From Thalassotalea_F euphylliae (GTDB lineage Bacteria; Pseudomonadota; Gammaproteobacteria; Enterobacterales; Alteromonadaceae): a stretch of DNA of 64,000 bases. The notes under the pieces are model-generated. The model was given only the letters and a program-made list of their open reading frames with translations, searched no databases and was not told the origin of the DNA. Both the position numbers and the translations under genes were made by a program. Where the stretch lies: NCBI RefSeq assembly GCF_042682785.1, contig NZ_JBHUIB010000001.1, positions 930,001-994,000 of the forward strand. The letters run 5' to 3'. Of this stretch, positions 8,245 to 17,519 are shown one piece after another (position 1 is the stretch's first letter; the number at the start of each line of letters is the position of its first letter).

Positions 8245-8724
8245 ATGGCAGCAAGTAATATCGTAGAGTTTAGGTTCTTAGCAGAGCCAACCGACGTCAA
8301 TTTTGGCGGGAAAGTACACGGTGGAATGGTGATGAAATGGATAGATCAAGCGTCCTATGCATGCGCTGCACAGTGGAGCAAACATTACTGTGTTACCGTA
8401 TCTGCTAACGCAATACGGTTTATCCGTCCAATACTCGTCGGCCAAATGATCAGTGTCGAAGCAAGAATAGTGCATACAGGAAAGTCCAGTATGCACATAT
8501 ACGTAGTAGTCAGGGCGGGCGACCCAAAAGCCAATAAGCAAACGGTTACCAACCGCTGCTTTATTACGTTTATGGCCAAAGATGAAGCGGGGTATCCTAT
8601 AAAAGTTCCCAAATTTGAGCCACAATCAGACGAAGATAAACAGCTAGAAAAAGTAGCCATACACGCCAAAGACTTTGCTAAAAAACTTGATAACGATTTT
8701 GAAGAGCAATTAGGCTGGAAATAA
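8245..8724 (+). CDS. Acyl-CoA thioesterase, hotdog fold
   Basis: This 159-residue protein has a single hotdog domain of the acyl-CoA thioester hydrolase (YciA/BACH-like) family. TDVNFGGKVHGGMVMKWIDQ carries the Asn and the helix Asp used in hydrolysis. SANAIRFIRPILVGQ and MSIEAR-like strand text (ISVEARIVHTGKSS) follow. It should hydrolyse acyl-CoA esters to free acids and CoA in the cytoplasm. The C-terminal 35 residues are charged and helical. It is flanked by terminators on both sides, so it is likely transcribed alone. The chain-length preference is not readable from the sequence. Confidence 0.85.
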   Translation: MAASNIVEFRFLAEPTDVNFGGKVHGGMVMKWIDQASYACAAQWSKHYCVTVSANAIRFIRPILVGQMISVEARIVHTGKSSMHIYVVVRAGDPKANKQTVTNRCFITFMAKDEAGYPIKVPKFEPQSDEDKQLEKVAIHAKDFAKKLDNDFEEQLGWK

Positions 8725-8749
8725 ATATCAACAATTATCTTTTCAAAAT

Positions 8750-8772
8750 AAGGCGCAATACGCGCCTTTTTT
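8750..8772 (+). terminator. Rho-independent terminator after the thioesterase gene
   Basis: AAGGCGC (8750-8756) pairs with GCGCCTT (8762-8768) around a five-base loop, followed by a T run. It lies 26 bases past the stop codon. Confidence 0.88.
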
Positions 8773-8841
8773 CGTATATAGGGCTGTTAATACCCAAATT
8801 ACTTGGCACAATAGAGTGAGAAAAGAACAATAGGAATATCG

Positions 8842-10095
8842 ATGAAGAGAGTTATTGCCTTACTACTTTGTGTAGTGAGTACGGCTTCTTATGCTGCCGA
8901 ACAGGCAGGCACCATTTTCAAGCAGCTTGCCCCATCCCTTTACCAAATTCGTTTGATAGACAAAGTCAGTGGCGAAAAATCAACGATTGGCTCAGGTTTT
9001 CAAATTACGGATAACGGCCTGATAGCGACAAACTATCATGTCATCTCAGGTTACGCGCAAGCACCGCAAAAGTATCAAATTCAATATTTAGATGACCAAG
9101 GTAATAAAGGTGAACTGTCACTTGAAAGCGTTGATGTTATCAACGACTTGGCATTGGTAAAACGCAGTGTGTCAAAGCCGATGTCTTTCTTTGCCATTGC
9201 CGAACAAGCGCCGATAAAAGGCGAGAAGCTATTTTCATTGGGCAACCCACATGATCTGGGAATGATTGTTGTACCAGGCACATATAATGGCCTGAAAACG
9301 GAATCCTTTAACGACAAAATTCATTTTACCGGCTCTGTTAACTCAGGTATGAGCGGTGGGCCTGTCGTAAATAAAGACAGTGAAGTGGTTGGCATAAATG
9401 TCGCTACTTCCGGCAACCAAATTGGTTTTTTAGTGCCGCATGACAAGCTAGTGACGCTGTTTGATGGATATAAAACTGCAAAGCCTAGCTCTATTGAAGA
9501 ACAAATGGCTGCGCAACTCAAAGACAATCAAAAAGCGTTGTTTACAACTCTAATGAACAGCACATGGGAAGGTAAGGCGCTGGGTGCTGCTGTAGTACCG
9601 ACTATTGATGTCCCTTTTATTCGATGCTGGGGTGAAAGTAACGCCGACAAAAAAGATGCGCTGATATTGTCGGCAATGGCTAATTGTGCGCTTGACGAGA
9701 ATACATTCATTGATGCGACATTTTTTACAAGCAGTGTAGAAATGCAGTTTCAGTATATGGAAACCGATAAAATAGACGATTTAAAGTTTTACCACTTGTA
9801 TCAGCGCCAGATCAGTCGAGCGACAGCGGGCAACAAAGCAACAAAAGAGGACGTTACAGAATTTGCGTGCCACCACGATTTAGTAGCACCAATGAATATG
9901 TCGATCACCAATAAAAGTATTCTTTGTACCCGTAACTATAAAAAGTTTCCTGAGCTATTTGATGTCCTTTATTTAGGGCTATCGGTCGACAAAAAGAAGC
10001 AGGCACTGATCAGTCATTTTACCATTGCTGGTGTTGAACAAAGTGTTGCAACAGCCTTTACCAAGAAGTTTATGGAGTCTGTTGCATGGAAATAA
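8842..10095 (+). CDS. Exported trypsin-like serine protease (S1C-like, no PDZ domain)
   Basis: This 417-residue protein has a signal peptide ending near SYAAE and a good ribosome site (AGGAATA) before ATG 8842. Residues about 20-215 form a chymotrypsin/HtrA-type domain with the full triad. H66 is in IATNYHVISG, D102 in VINDLALVKR, and S171 in GSVNSGMSGGPVV. Unlike DegP or DegQ there is no PDZ domain. The last 200 residues are a separate region with several cysteines and no family that I recognise. It should cleave periplasmic proteins. Its last codons overlap the start of the FHA gene by 10 bases, which suggests translational coupling and a shared function. Confidence 0.82.
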   Translation: MKRVIALLLCVVSTASYAAEQAGTIFKQLAPSLYQIRLIDKVSGEKSTIGSGFQITDNGLIATNYHVISGYAQAPQKYQIQYLDDQGNKGELSLESVDVINDLALVKRSVSKPMSFFAIAEQAPIKGEKLFSLGNPHDLGMIVVPGTYNGLKTESFNDKIHFTGSVNSGMSGGPVVNKDSEVVGINVATSGNQIGFLVPHDKLVTLFDGYKTAKPSSIEEQMAAQLKDNQKALFTTLMNSTWEGKALGAAVVPTIDVPFIRCWGESNADKKDALILSAMANCALDENTFIDATFFTSSVEMQFQYMETDKIDDLKFYHLYQRQISRATAGNKATKEDVTEFACHHDLVAPMNMSITNKSILCTRNYKKFPELFDVLYLGLSVDKKKQALISHFTIAGVEQSVATAFTKKFMESVAWK

Positions 10096-11060
10096 TCATT
10101 GAAGAAATCAGCAAAGGCCACAAATTAATTGGCCGACATAAGTACCACCAATCTTCCGTTAATGTCGGTCGGGCGTATTCAAATGACGTTATACTCACAG
10201 ACCCACATATTTGCCCTGAGCACCTAAAAATAGAAGAAATTGACGGCCAGTGGCGTGTACACGATTTAGGGAGTCTCAATGGTTCGTTTCTCGACAATGG
10301 TAAACAAAGCGCTGATGGGCATATCATTCATTCAGGCGATGTGATTAATATTGGCAACAGCCAAATACGTATTTTGTTCCCTAATCACCCTGTACCTTCA
10401 AGTGTGCCATTCAGCCCATTCGAAACGTTGATTAATCTAGCAAGAAACCCTTTGATTATCGGTAGTAGTGTATTGCTATTTACCTTAATCTCAGCATGGT
10501 TAACTTATCTAGATAGCGGTAAAGAAGTAAGCTTCATCCAACTGTTGGTGCCCGCCATTGGGATGACATTACTGTTTGGTATATGGCCAGCAATGGTCTC
10601 GTTGGTTTCGCACCTCACAAAAAATGATGCGCGCATCATGCATCAAATTGGGCTAAGTTTCGTTTTTTACTTAGTGCTGATGAGTACCGATGCAGTCCAA
10701 GCCTTATTAAAGTTTAATACTTCAAGCAATTTACCTATTGGTGCAATGAGTAACGTACTGCCAATTATGGTCGCGTTTTGCTTATTCTGGCTAAATTGCT
10801 ATGTCGGCTTTCACATGAGCAGTTTACGTAGAGGAATAACAGCGGTATTGCTGACAGGATTATTCTTTGGTGGTACGGCGCTAGTGCAAATTAGCAAGCA
10901 GCCTGACTTCAATCCTAGACCGCAGTATGATGCGACATTGCTACCTCCAGCTTATCAGCTTTCAGGGGCTTCCGATGTGGATACATTCATTTCTGATAGC
11001 GAAAAGTTGTTTGAAAAAACAAGAGAGCTTGCCGAAAAGAGTAATAAAGAAAAAGGTTGA
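10086..11060 (+). CDS. FHA-domain membrane protein
   Basis: This 324-residue protein has an N-terminal FHA domain (about residues 14-105). The phosphothreonine-binding loops are visible as VGRAYSNDVIL, EHLKIEE and DLGSLNGSF, the classic Gly-Arg, Ser/His and Asn-Gly positions. The central part has about five hydrophobic helices (about 118-270) and no signal peptide. The FHA domain should therefore be cytoplasmic. The C-terminal 50 residues are soluble and charged. FHA domains bind phosphothreonine peptides, but no Ser/Thr kinase gene is present in this window. Overlap with the protease gene suggests a two-protein membrane system that may link intracellular phosphorylation to envelope proteolysis. 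This role is inferred. Confidence 0.8.
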   Translation: MEIIIEEISKGHKLIGRHKYHQSSVNVGRAYSNDVILTDPHICPEHLKIEEIDGQWRVHDLGSLNGSFLDNGKQSADGHIIHSGDVINIGNSQIRILFPNHPVPSSVPFSPFETLINLARNPLIIGSSVLLFTLISAWLTYLDSGKEVSFIQLLVPAIGMTLLFGIWPAMVSLVSHLTKNDARIMHQIGLSFVFYLVLMSTDAVQALLKFNTSSNLPIGAMSNVLPIMVAFCLFWLNCYVGFHMSSLRRGITAVLLTGLFFGGTALVQISKQPDFNPRPQYDATLLPPAYQLSGASDVDTFISDSEKLFEKTRELAEKSNKEKG

Positions 11061-11071
11061 TAAATAGCGAC

Positions 11072-11099
11072 AAAAAAGGCGAGCATGCTCGCCTTTTTA
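11072..11099. terminator. Bidirectional terminator between the FHA gene and trpS
   Basis: AAAAAGGCGAGC pairs with GCTCGCCTTTTT around a short AT centre, with an A run on the left and a T run on the right. It can end transcripts from both convergent genes. Confidence 0.9.
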
Positions 11100-11112
11100 A
11101 AACGTTAACGTG

Positions 11113-12120
11113 TTATTTTGGCTTAGCAACAAAACCAATAGCATCATATACTTTATCAACCAGCACTGAAGCACGCGCTGACGCTTTCTCTGCGCCTTCT
11201 AGCATCACTTTATTTAGAAAGGCTTGGTCTTGTCGGTATTCGTTGTAACGCGCCTGAATAGGCTCTAATAACGAAACAACAGCATCTGCTACGTCACCTT
11301 TCAAATGACCATACATTTTGTCTTCATAATCAGGTACAAGGCTTTCCACTGACTTGCCTGTAGCACAAGAAAGTAGCGACAATAAGTTTGAAACACCAGG
11401 CTTCTCTTCCACGTCGAAATAAATACGCGCTTGCTCATCAGAGTCAGTCACCGCTCGTTTTATCTTTTTCGTGATTTTCTTCGTGTCTTCTAGCAGCCCA
11501 ATAAAGTTGTTCGTATTCTCATCTGACTTTGACATCTTTTTGTTAGGATCTTGCAGGCTCATAATACGAGCACCAAACTCTGGAATATGAGGTTCTGGGA
11601 CTGCAAATATGTCGCCATAGAGATTGTTAAAACGAGTAGCGACATCACGCGCTAACTCTAGATGCTGCTTTTGGTCATCCCCCACTGGCACTCTATTAGC
11701 ACTGTATAACAGAATATCTGCAGCCATAAGCACTGGATAAGTAAACAAACCTGAGTTCATGTTTGCTTCAGACTTTTGAGACTTGTCTTTGTATTGCGTC
11801 ATACGATTAAGCTCACCCATTTGGGTGTAACAGTTCAATACCCAACTCAACTGAGCATGCTCTGGCACGTGTGATTGAATAAAAATAGTGCTTTTTTGAG
11901 GGTCTACACCACACGCTAGATAAAGCGCTAAACCATCTAACGTTGCTTTTCTGAGTGCTTCTGGTTCTGGACGGACAGTAATAGCGTGCTGATCAACAAG
12001 CATATAATAACAGTTGTGATCATCTTGCATGTTAACCCACTGCTTAATTGCACCAAGGTAATTACCTATGGTTAGTTCACCTGATGGCTGGCAGCCGCTT
12101 AAAACGATCGGTTTAGTCAT
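11113..12120 (-). CDS. trpS: Tryptophanyl-tRNA synthetase
   Basis: This 335-residue class I aminoacyl-tRNA synthetase charges tRNA-Trp. The HIGH-type motif appears as TIGNYLGA in QPSGELTIGNYLGA near residue 10-22. The KMSKS loop is NKKMSKSDEN near 195. The length equals that of E. coli TrpS (334). It sits 17 bases downstream of rpe on the same strand, matching the conserved dam-rpe-gph-trpS neighbourhood of gammaproteobacteria, though no gph is present here. The ATG at 12120 is the only sensible start. Confidence 0.97.
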   Translation of the reverse strand: MTKPIVLSGCQPSGELTIGNYLGAIKQWVNMQDDHNCYYMLVDQHAITVRPEPEALRKATLDGLALYLACGVDPQKSTIFIQSHVPEHAQLSWVLNCYTQMGELNRMTQYKDKSQKSEANMNSGLFTYPVLMAADILLYSANRVPVGDDQKQHLELARDVATRFNNLYGDIFAVPEPHIPEFGARIMSLQDPNKKMSKSDENTNNFIGLLEDTKKITKKIKRAVTDSDEQARIYFDVEEKPGVSNLLSLLSCATGKSVESLVPDYEDKMYGHLKGDVADAVVSLLEPIQARYNEYRQDQAFLNKVMLEGAEKASARASVLVDKVYDAIGFVAKPK

Positions 12121-12137
12121 TGTATTCTCTTTACTTG

Positions 12138-12815
12138 TTAATCTTTAGTCACTGACGCCAATTGAGCACGCATTTGCTCAATTACAGCTTGGTAATCTGG
12201 TTGTGAAAATATCGCTGAACCAGCAACAAACATATCCGCTCCTGCTTCGGCAATCTCAGCAATGTTATCAACTTTAACACCGCCGTCTATTTCTAAGCGA
12301 ATATCGCGACCACTTTCGACGATACGCTGTTTTACTAAGCGAAGCTTATCTAATGTAGATGGTATAAATGATTGACCACCAAAGCCAGGATTGACTGACA
12401 TTAATAAAATAACATCAAGTCGGTCCATAACATGGTCAAGCACATGCAACGGTGTCGCAGGGTTTAACACTAAACCAGCTTTACATCCGTTATCTTTAAT
12501 AAGCTGTAACGTTCGGTCGATATGTTCACTTGCTTCAGGGTGGAAAGTGATGATGTCAGCACCTGCTTTGGCAAAGTCTGGAATGATGCGATCAACAGGT
12601 TTCACCATTAAATGCACATCAATAGGCGCCGTAATACCATAGTCTCTTAAGGCTTTGCACACCATTGGACCAAATGTCAGATTTGGCACATAGTGATTAT
12701 CCATCACGTCAAAGTGGACGACGTCAGCACCAGCTGACAGGACTTTATCAACATCATCGCCAAGCCTAGCAAGGTCAGCAGAAAGAATAGATGGTGCTAT
12801 CAAATAAGAAGACAT
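12138..12815 (-). CDS. rpe: Ribulose-phosphate 3-epimerase
   Basis: This 225-residue TIM-barrel enzyme interconverts ribulose-5-phosphate and xylulose-5-phosphate in the pentose phosphate pathway. Metal-binding and catalytic segments are all present: APSILSADLARLG at the N-terminus, HFDVMDNHYVPN, IDVHLMV, SVNPGFGGQ and LEIDGGV. The length is standard. It is followed closely by trpS, so the two are probably cotranscribed. In many gammaproteobacteria rpe sits right after dam. Here a porin gene and a DUF2970 gene lie between them on the other strand. Confidence 0.97.
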   Translation of the reverse strand: MSSYLIAPSILSADLARLGDDVDKVLSAGADVVHFDVMDNHYVPNLTFGPMVCKALRDYGITAPIDVHLMVKPVDRIIPDFAKAGADIITFHPEASEHIDRTLQLIKDNGCKAGLVLNPATPLHVLDHVMDRLDVILLMSVNPGFGGQSFIPSTLDKLRLVKQRIVESGRDIRLEIDGGVKVDNIAEIAEAGADMFVAGSAIFSQPDYQAVIEQMRAQLASVTKD

Positions 12816-13099
12816 AGTATTACCCCCAGCAAAATCTGCGCTACTTTACCTAAAGCGCGAGCATTATTGAAGTAAAAGCAGAGTTTTACGGTGCTTTTTT
12901 GTGCACATTTATGGTGAATAAGATTTAAACAACGCACCACAATGGGACGTCACCTAAAAAACATATCTTATAAGCAAAGATAATATTGTCCTCTCTCCTT
13001 TATTTACTAAGGCCTAAAGGCGTTTTTGAATAATTACTCTGATTTGGGCACTCTCTTTGCAAAAACAGAATCAACAATAAAAAAACAGAGAGAATAATC

Positions 13100-13789
13100 A
13101 TGAAAAACGCACTAATGGGATTAGCAATTGCTTCAGGTTTAGCAGCCTCAGTTGTCTCTACAGAAACGCATGCAGTAGAAGGTTTGTCAGCAAATGTTGG
13201 CCTTACAAGTAATTATTTATGGCGCGGGGTATCGCAAACTGACGATGCGGCTGCGATTTCTGGTGGTATCGATTACGAGCACGGTTCAGGTTTCTACGCT
13301 GGTACGTGGGCTTCAAATGTAGATTTTGGTGATGACGCAAGTTATGAGTTGGATTTCTACTTTGGCTTTGGCGGTGACATCGGCGACTCTGGTTTTGGCT
13401 ACGATGTTGGTTACATCTACTACGCTTACCCTGATTCAGCAGAAACAGATAGTGACAATGAATACGACTTCGGTGAAGTTTACGGTAGCTTATCGTACGG
13501 TGTTTTTAGAGTAACAGCTAATTACGGAACCAATAGCGATGACGCTGGCGAAATCTTTGAGGACGCATTATACATCAGTGCTGATGCTGCATTTGAAGTA
13601 GCTGAAGGTTTAGAGCTAGCATTTCACGTAGGTAACTATAGCTTTGATGATGACTATGATGATGCAGACTACACAGACTATGGCATTAGTTTAAGTAAAG
13701 ACGGTTTCACTTTTGCTCTTTCAGATACAGATTTAGACAACGATGATGTGAAATTCGTTGTATCTTACGCTATCGATATTGACCTTTAA
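13100..13789 (+). CDS. TorF-family putative outer-membrane porin
   Basis: This 229-residue protein has a signal peptide ending near THAVEG. It then shows alternating short beta-strands rich in Tyr, Gly and Asp and ends in a strand (KFVVSYAIDIDL) suited to outer-membrane insertion. VGLTSNYLWRGVSQT is the signature opening of the TIGR02001/TorF family. Family members are thought to be porins, and the substrate is unknown. It inserts into the otherwise conserved dam-rpe-trpS block on the opposite strand. It has a strong ribosome site (AGAGAGAA) and its own terminator, so it is a stand-alone gene. A 284-base upstream region without genes probably carries its promoter. Confidence 0.85.
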   Translation: MKNALMGLAIASGLAASVVSTETHAVEGLSANVGLTSNYLWRGVSQTDDAAAISGGIDYEHGSGFYAGTWASNVDFGDDASYELDFYFGFGGDIGDSGFGYDVGYIYYAYPDSAETDSDNEYDFGEVYGSLSYGVFRVTANYGTNSDDAGEIFEDALYISADAAFEVAEGLELAFHVGNYSFDDDYDDADYTDYGISLSKDGFTFALSDTDLDNDDVKFVVSYAIDIDL

Positions 13790-13805
13790 GGTTTATCACA
13801 CTGAG

Positions 13806-13832
13806 AAAGCCCGGTTTTCACCGGGCTTTTTT
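13806..13832 (+). terminator. Rho-independent terminator after the porin gene
   Basis: AAAGCCCGG (13806-13814) pairs with CCGGGCTTT (13821-13829) around a six-base loop and ends in a T run. Confidence 0.92.
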
Positions 13833-13882
13833 GTGCTTATTTGCTAAGCTAAAATTGAACTCATAAGACGCAAGAGGTATTG

Positions 13883-14101
13883 ATGACAAGCAAAGGCAAT
13901 AAAAACAAAGACCGACTTTCTTGGTGGCAAACAGTAAAAAGTGTTGGCGCTGCATTTTTTGGTGTGCAAAGTACCAATAATCACCAACAAGACTTCAATA
14001 AAGGGAAACCCATTCAATTTATTATCGTCGGCTTACTTGCCGTGTTTTTGTTTATTATGAGTTTAGTTATCGCTGTCAGCTTGGTGATGCCTAACAATTG
14101 A
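13883..14101 (+). CDS. DUF2970 small membrane protein
   Basis: This 72-residue protein has a polar N-terminus, the motif SWWQTVKSVGAAFFGVQS, and one C-terminal transmembrane helix (about 48-70). WQTVKSV and AAFFGVQ are the typical DUF2970 text. The frame opens at a TTG (13880), but the ATG at 13883 with AAGAGG upstream is the better start. The function of the family is unknown. It is common in gammaproteobacteria and lies next to dam here on the opposite strand. Confidence 0.82.
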   Translation: MTSKGNKNKDRLSWWQTVKSVGAAFFGVQSTNNHQQDFNKGKPIQFIIVGLLAVFLFIMSLVIAVSLVMPNN

Positions 14102-14163
14102 AGGTAAGTGTCATATATTTATACTGATCAACAAGCACATGCCGTTGACGGTAAAAATTCTAT

Positions 14164-14988
14164 TTACGCTTTATACAAAGCCATAAGTTCACCAACCTTC
14201 TTACGTCCATTTCCTTTTTGACTGATAGTACGCGCTACATTTAACTTTCGAATACGCTTTGCATGTTCATATATTTTGCGTGTCCAAATAGTATCGTGAT
14301 TACTGATTAAAACTGTCGCTTTGGGTACATCAACGATTGTTTCTTCCGCAGCATTGGCCAAGTCGGCTTGTTCATCTAAGCCAAAACCATTACCGGCATA
14401 GCTCGTAAAGCTTGCCGTTTTGCTCAAAGGAACATAAGGCGGGTCACAGTAAATGACATCACCATCAGTCGCTCTTGCGAATGTGTCGCGGTAATTCTCG
14501 CAGTGGAATTCCGCACGTTGTGACTTCTCTGCGAATATTTGTAGCTCTTTTTGCGGGAAATAAGGCTTTTTATACTTGCCAAAAGGCACGTTGTAGCCAC
14601 CAGACTTATTATATCGACACAAGCCGTTATAACCATGGCGATTTAAATAGAGAAAGAGAATCGAACGCTCAAAAACATCAGTGGAGGCATTAAATACTTT
14701 ACGATATTCGTAATAGGCGTCTGCTTGATTGTGTTGTTCAGAGAATAACTTTTGCGCTTCCTGAATGTAACGTTCAGGCTGCGTTTGCAATAACTTGTAT
14801 ACGTTAATCAAATCGCGATTAATATCGTTCAGTATGTAGCGTTTGTAATTGCTGTTAAGAAATACTGAGCCTGCACCAACGAAAGGTTCAATTAAACAGT
14901 CACCTTTGGGAAGCATTTTATTAATGACATCACAGAGCGTATATTTACCACCCGCCCATTTCAAAAATGCCCTGTTTTTATTGGTCAT
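14164..14988 (-). CDS. dam: DNA adenine methyltransferase (GATC-specific)
   Basis: This 274-residue class D12 adenine methyltransferase has the S-adenosylmethionine motif FLKWAGGKYTL at the N-terminus, EPFVGAGSVFLN near 35-46, and the catalytic DPPY in VIYCDPPYVPLS near 180. The length agrees with E. coli Dam (278). It should methylate adenine in GATC for mismatch repair, replication control and gene regulation. It lies downstream of damX, aroB and aroK in the conserved order and is probably part of that transcript, with a 79-base gap from damX. Confidence 0.97.
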   Translation of the reverse strand: MTNKNRAFLKWAGGKYTLCDVINKMLPKGDCLIEPFVGAGSVFLNSNYKRYILNDINRDLINVYKLLQTQPERYIQEAQKLFSEQHNQADAYYEYRKVFNASTDVFERSILFLYLNRHGYNGLCRYNKSGGYNVPFGKYKKPYFPQKELQIFAEKSQRAEFHCENYRDTFARATDGDVIYCDPPYVPLSKTASFTSYAGNGFGLDEQADLANAAEETIVDVPKATVLISNHDTIWTRKIYEHAKRIRKLNVARTISQKGNGRKKVGELMALYKA

Positions 14989-15067
14989 TCGGCCAACTGT
15001 TCCACTACCACAAAATTCGACTGCGATTGTAGCTTGAATCGCCTAGCAGACCAATGTTTTTTCAGCT

Positions 15068-16432
15068 TTACAGGCTAGCCTGTATTTCCGTTTGCACTGT
15101 TTGTACAGACTTTAACCATATCCCTGAATTTCTCAGTGGCTCTGGTAGTAGTGACATAGCCTCTTTGGCCTGATTTCTATCATTAAATACAAGAGATGTG
15201 ATTACCACAAAAGGCTCGCCATTAATGCTCCTCGTGTAGTATTTAAAGTCGGTGATTAGATATCGTTCAGCAAATTTCACAGCGATACTTAAATCGCTGA
15301 CACCAGACTCTTGTTTTAATGCAGTGTATTGAATTACAACACCTTCATAGATGCCGTCAAAGGTATACCGATTAACGTTATCTAATTGATTCGTTTCTAA
15401 TATAGGTGCTTGCTCAACTTGAACAGCCTCAGTTAACTTTGCTGGCTCAACACTATCGATTTTAGGTAGGTTGGCTTCCTCTATCGGCAGGTTATTAGCG
15501 CTCTGATCACGAGAAGATGCTACAGTGACTTCCGTTGGCGCATGAGCAACAGTGATTGCCGCTAGAATATCTTCTACCGATGCATTACGGGTTGGCTCAA
15601 TTGGTACAGCACTTAACGCGCTTAAAATGTCCTGTGAACCCGCATTCGTTTGGTCTAGTTCTGTGATTAATTCATCTGGTTGTTTCGCTGAGTCAATTTC
15701 TTGTTCGATACTCACAGGCTCACCAGGTAGCTTTGCAAAACCAAAGCTATCTCGCTGATACAGGCTATACAGGCTGACAAAGGTCACGACTAAAAGGCCA
15801 AGCAAGACTAAAATAGCGATATTAAAAGGGGTAAAACTAAACGCTTTTTTAGGTGCTTTGAACAGTGATGCATTTGCGTGGAGCAACTGACCTTTGCTCA
15901 TCGAAATCATAGACAACTTTTTACTGAATAACGTGTAATTCTGTGAAATAACTTTGCCTAGCTCGACATTTCCCAGAAGGACCACTTGAATATCACGTTG
16001 AAGTTTTTTTGCTAATTCGACGAGCAATGTAAGCTCATGCATCACTTGCAGCGACAGGTGCTGAGCCTGCTCAATGACAATAGCAATAGTGCCTACGTTT
16101 CTCTCATACTGCTCTGCGACACTTTTTGTTAGAGACACCTCAGGATCAAAAGGCTCATTCGGGAATAGTTGCTCGTTGATACGCGCTCTTACCTGCACAT
16201 CATTGAGACGGGCTGATACATTGACTAGAGCAGCATTAGCGTCTTCAGGTAATGAATCAAGGTAGCTGCCAGAAGTAGAGCCATAGCCTAGCCCAACATC
16301 ATCAATAACAGCGACGAGATGCTTAGAAAACTTTAAAATGTAATCTACACGCGCATTTACGCTAATTGCAGTGATGTTTTCAGATTCTTGTGTAGTGTGA
16401 TTCGTTTGCACTTGAGTCGCCAAAGCAGTCAT
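15068..16432 (-). CDS. damX: DamX-like SPOR-domain cell-division protein with degenerate AAA domain
   Basis: This 454-residue protein has three parts. Residues about 20-205 resemble an ExeA-type AAA module: a Walker-B-like IAIVIEQAQHLS is present but no Walker A loop is visible, so nucleotide binding is probably lost. A single transmembrane helix lies near 223-245 (ILVLLGLLVVTFVSLY). A long Ser/Thr/Glu-rich linker follows. The C-terminal 100 residues, starting near NRYTFDGIYEGVV, form a SPOR domain that binds denuded septal peptidoglycan. DamX-type proteins join the division septum. Position between aroB and dam is the conserved one. Confidence 0.85.
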   Translation of the reverse strand: MTALATQVQTNHTTQESENITAISVNARVDYILKFSKHLVAVIDDVGLGYGSTSGSYLDSLPEDANAALVNVSARLNDVQVRARINEQLFPNEPFDPEVSLTKSVAEQYERNVGTIAIVIEQAQHLSLQVMHELTLLVELAKKLQRDIQVVLLGNVELGKVISQNYTLFSKKLSMISMSKGQLLHANASLFKAPKKAFSFTPFNIAILVLLGLLVVTFVSLYSLYQRDSFGFAKLPGEPVSIEQEIDSAKQPDELITELDQTNAGSQDILSALSAVPIEPTRNASVEDILAAITVAHAPTEVTVASSRDQSANNLPIEEANLPKIDSVEPAKLTEAVQVEQAPILETNQLDNVNRYTFDGIYEGVVIQYTALKQESGVSDLSIAVKFAERYLITDFKYYTRSINGEPFVVITSLVFNDRNQAKEAMSLLPEPLRNSGIWLKSVQTVQTEIQASL

Positions 16433-16451
16433 ATAGACCTCTTCTATTAAT

Positions 16452-17519
16452 CTAGCCTAGAAGTTGCTTCAGCTCCTCCTCGGTTACATCACTCACGACG
16501 TGACTTTGACCAATCCCCTCGGGTAATACAAAACGCATCAAGCCACCTAGGTTCTTTTTGTCACGTTTCATATGCTTAACATATTCCGTGCAAGCCATAC
16601 TCTCAGGTGACGAGGTAGGTAAGTCAAAGTAAGTGATAAGGTCAATAATACGACGAAGTTCTGACGCTGATAGCAATTCACGGTACTTTGACAGTGTAGA
16701 AGCAAGCACCATACCAGTAGCGACCGCCTCTCCATGTAACCATTTGCCGTACCCCATTTCAGCTTCAATCGCATGACCAAATGTATGTCCAAGATTGAGC
16801 AAAGCACGTTTCCCTGCTTCTTTTTCATCTTCTGACACTATGTCTGCTTTACACTGACAACAGCGGGCTATGACGTATGCCAGCGTATCAAAGTCTTTGG
16901 CTTTGATACTTTCTTTGTTCTGTTCAAGCCACTCAAAGAACTCAGCATCACCTAAAATGCCATATTTTATGACTTCTGCCATTCCTGCTGCGAATTCTCT
17001 TGGAGGTAATGTAATTAGCGTATTGAGGTCGACAATGACGGCATTAGGCTGATAGAAAGCACCAACCATATTCTTACCCAACGGGTGATTAATAGCCGTT
17101 TTACCACCAACTGAAGAGTCAACTTGAGAAAGCAGTGTTGTCGGCACTTGAATAAAATCAATACCACGTTGATAACACGCAGCTGCAAAGCCACTGATAT
17201 CGCCTATTACGCCGCCACCTAGCGCTATGATGGTAGTATCTCGACCATGCCCTTTCTCTAGAAGGTGGGTCATAATACCGTCAAAATTAGCTAAGCTTTT
17301 TTCTTGCTCTCCATCACGAAGAATGACGCTATCAATATCGAAGTTTTGCAAAGAATTTATTAAAGACTCGCCGTAAAGAGGAAATACGACTTCATTAGAA
17401 ATAATACAAACGCGTTTGTTTTTGATGTGTTGAGCGATCAGGCTACTTTGTGAAAGTAGCCCTTGCTCGATGTAGATTGGATAGCTGCGATCATCCAGAT
17501 CAACATGAAGTGTTGTCAT
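16452..17519 (-). CDS. aroB: 3-dehydroquinate synthase
   Basis: This 355-residue enzyme performs the second step of the shikimate pathway, turning DAHP into 3-dehydroquinate with NAD and a divalent metal. The NAD/metal segments are clear: DGEQEKS, ALGGGVIGDISGFAAA near 100-115, VPTTLLSQVDSSVGGKTAIN near 126-145, and LNLGHTFGHAIE with a metal-binding histidine near 244. Its start overlaps the aroK stop by one base (TAATG), so translation is coupled. The length is normal. Confidence 0.97.
   Translation of the reverse strand: MTTLHVDLDDRSYPIYIEQGLLSQSSLIAQHIKNKRVCIISNEVVFPLYGESLINSLQNFDIDSVILRDGEQEKSLANFDGIMTHLLEKGHGRDTTIIALGGGVIGDISGFAAACYQRGIDFIQVPTTLLSQVDSSVGGKTAINHPLGKNMVGAFYQPNAVIVDLNTLITLPPREFAAGMAEVIKYGILGDAEFFEWLEQNKESIKAKDFDTLAYVIARCCQCKADIVSEDEKEAGKRALLNLGHTFGHAIEAEMGYGKWLHGEAVATGMVLASTLSKYRELLSASELRRIIDLITYFDLPTSSPESMACTEYVKHMKRDKKNLGGLMRFVLPEGIGQSHVVSDVTEEELKQLLG

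Noticed and set aside
8278..8625. Minus-strand frame of 115 codons inside the thioesterase gene
   Set aside because: It is opposite a clear hotdog-fold gene and its product is aromatic-rich and unlikely.
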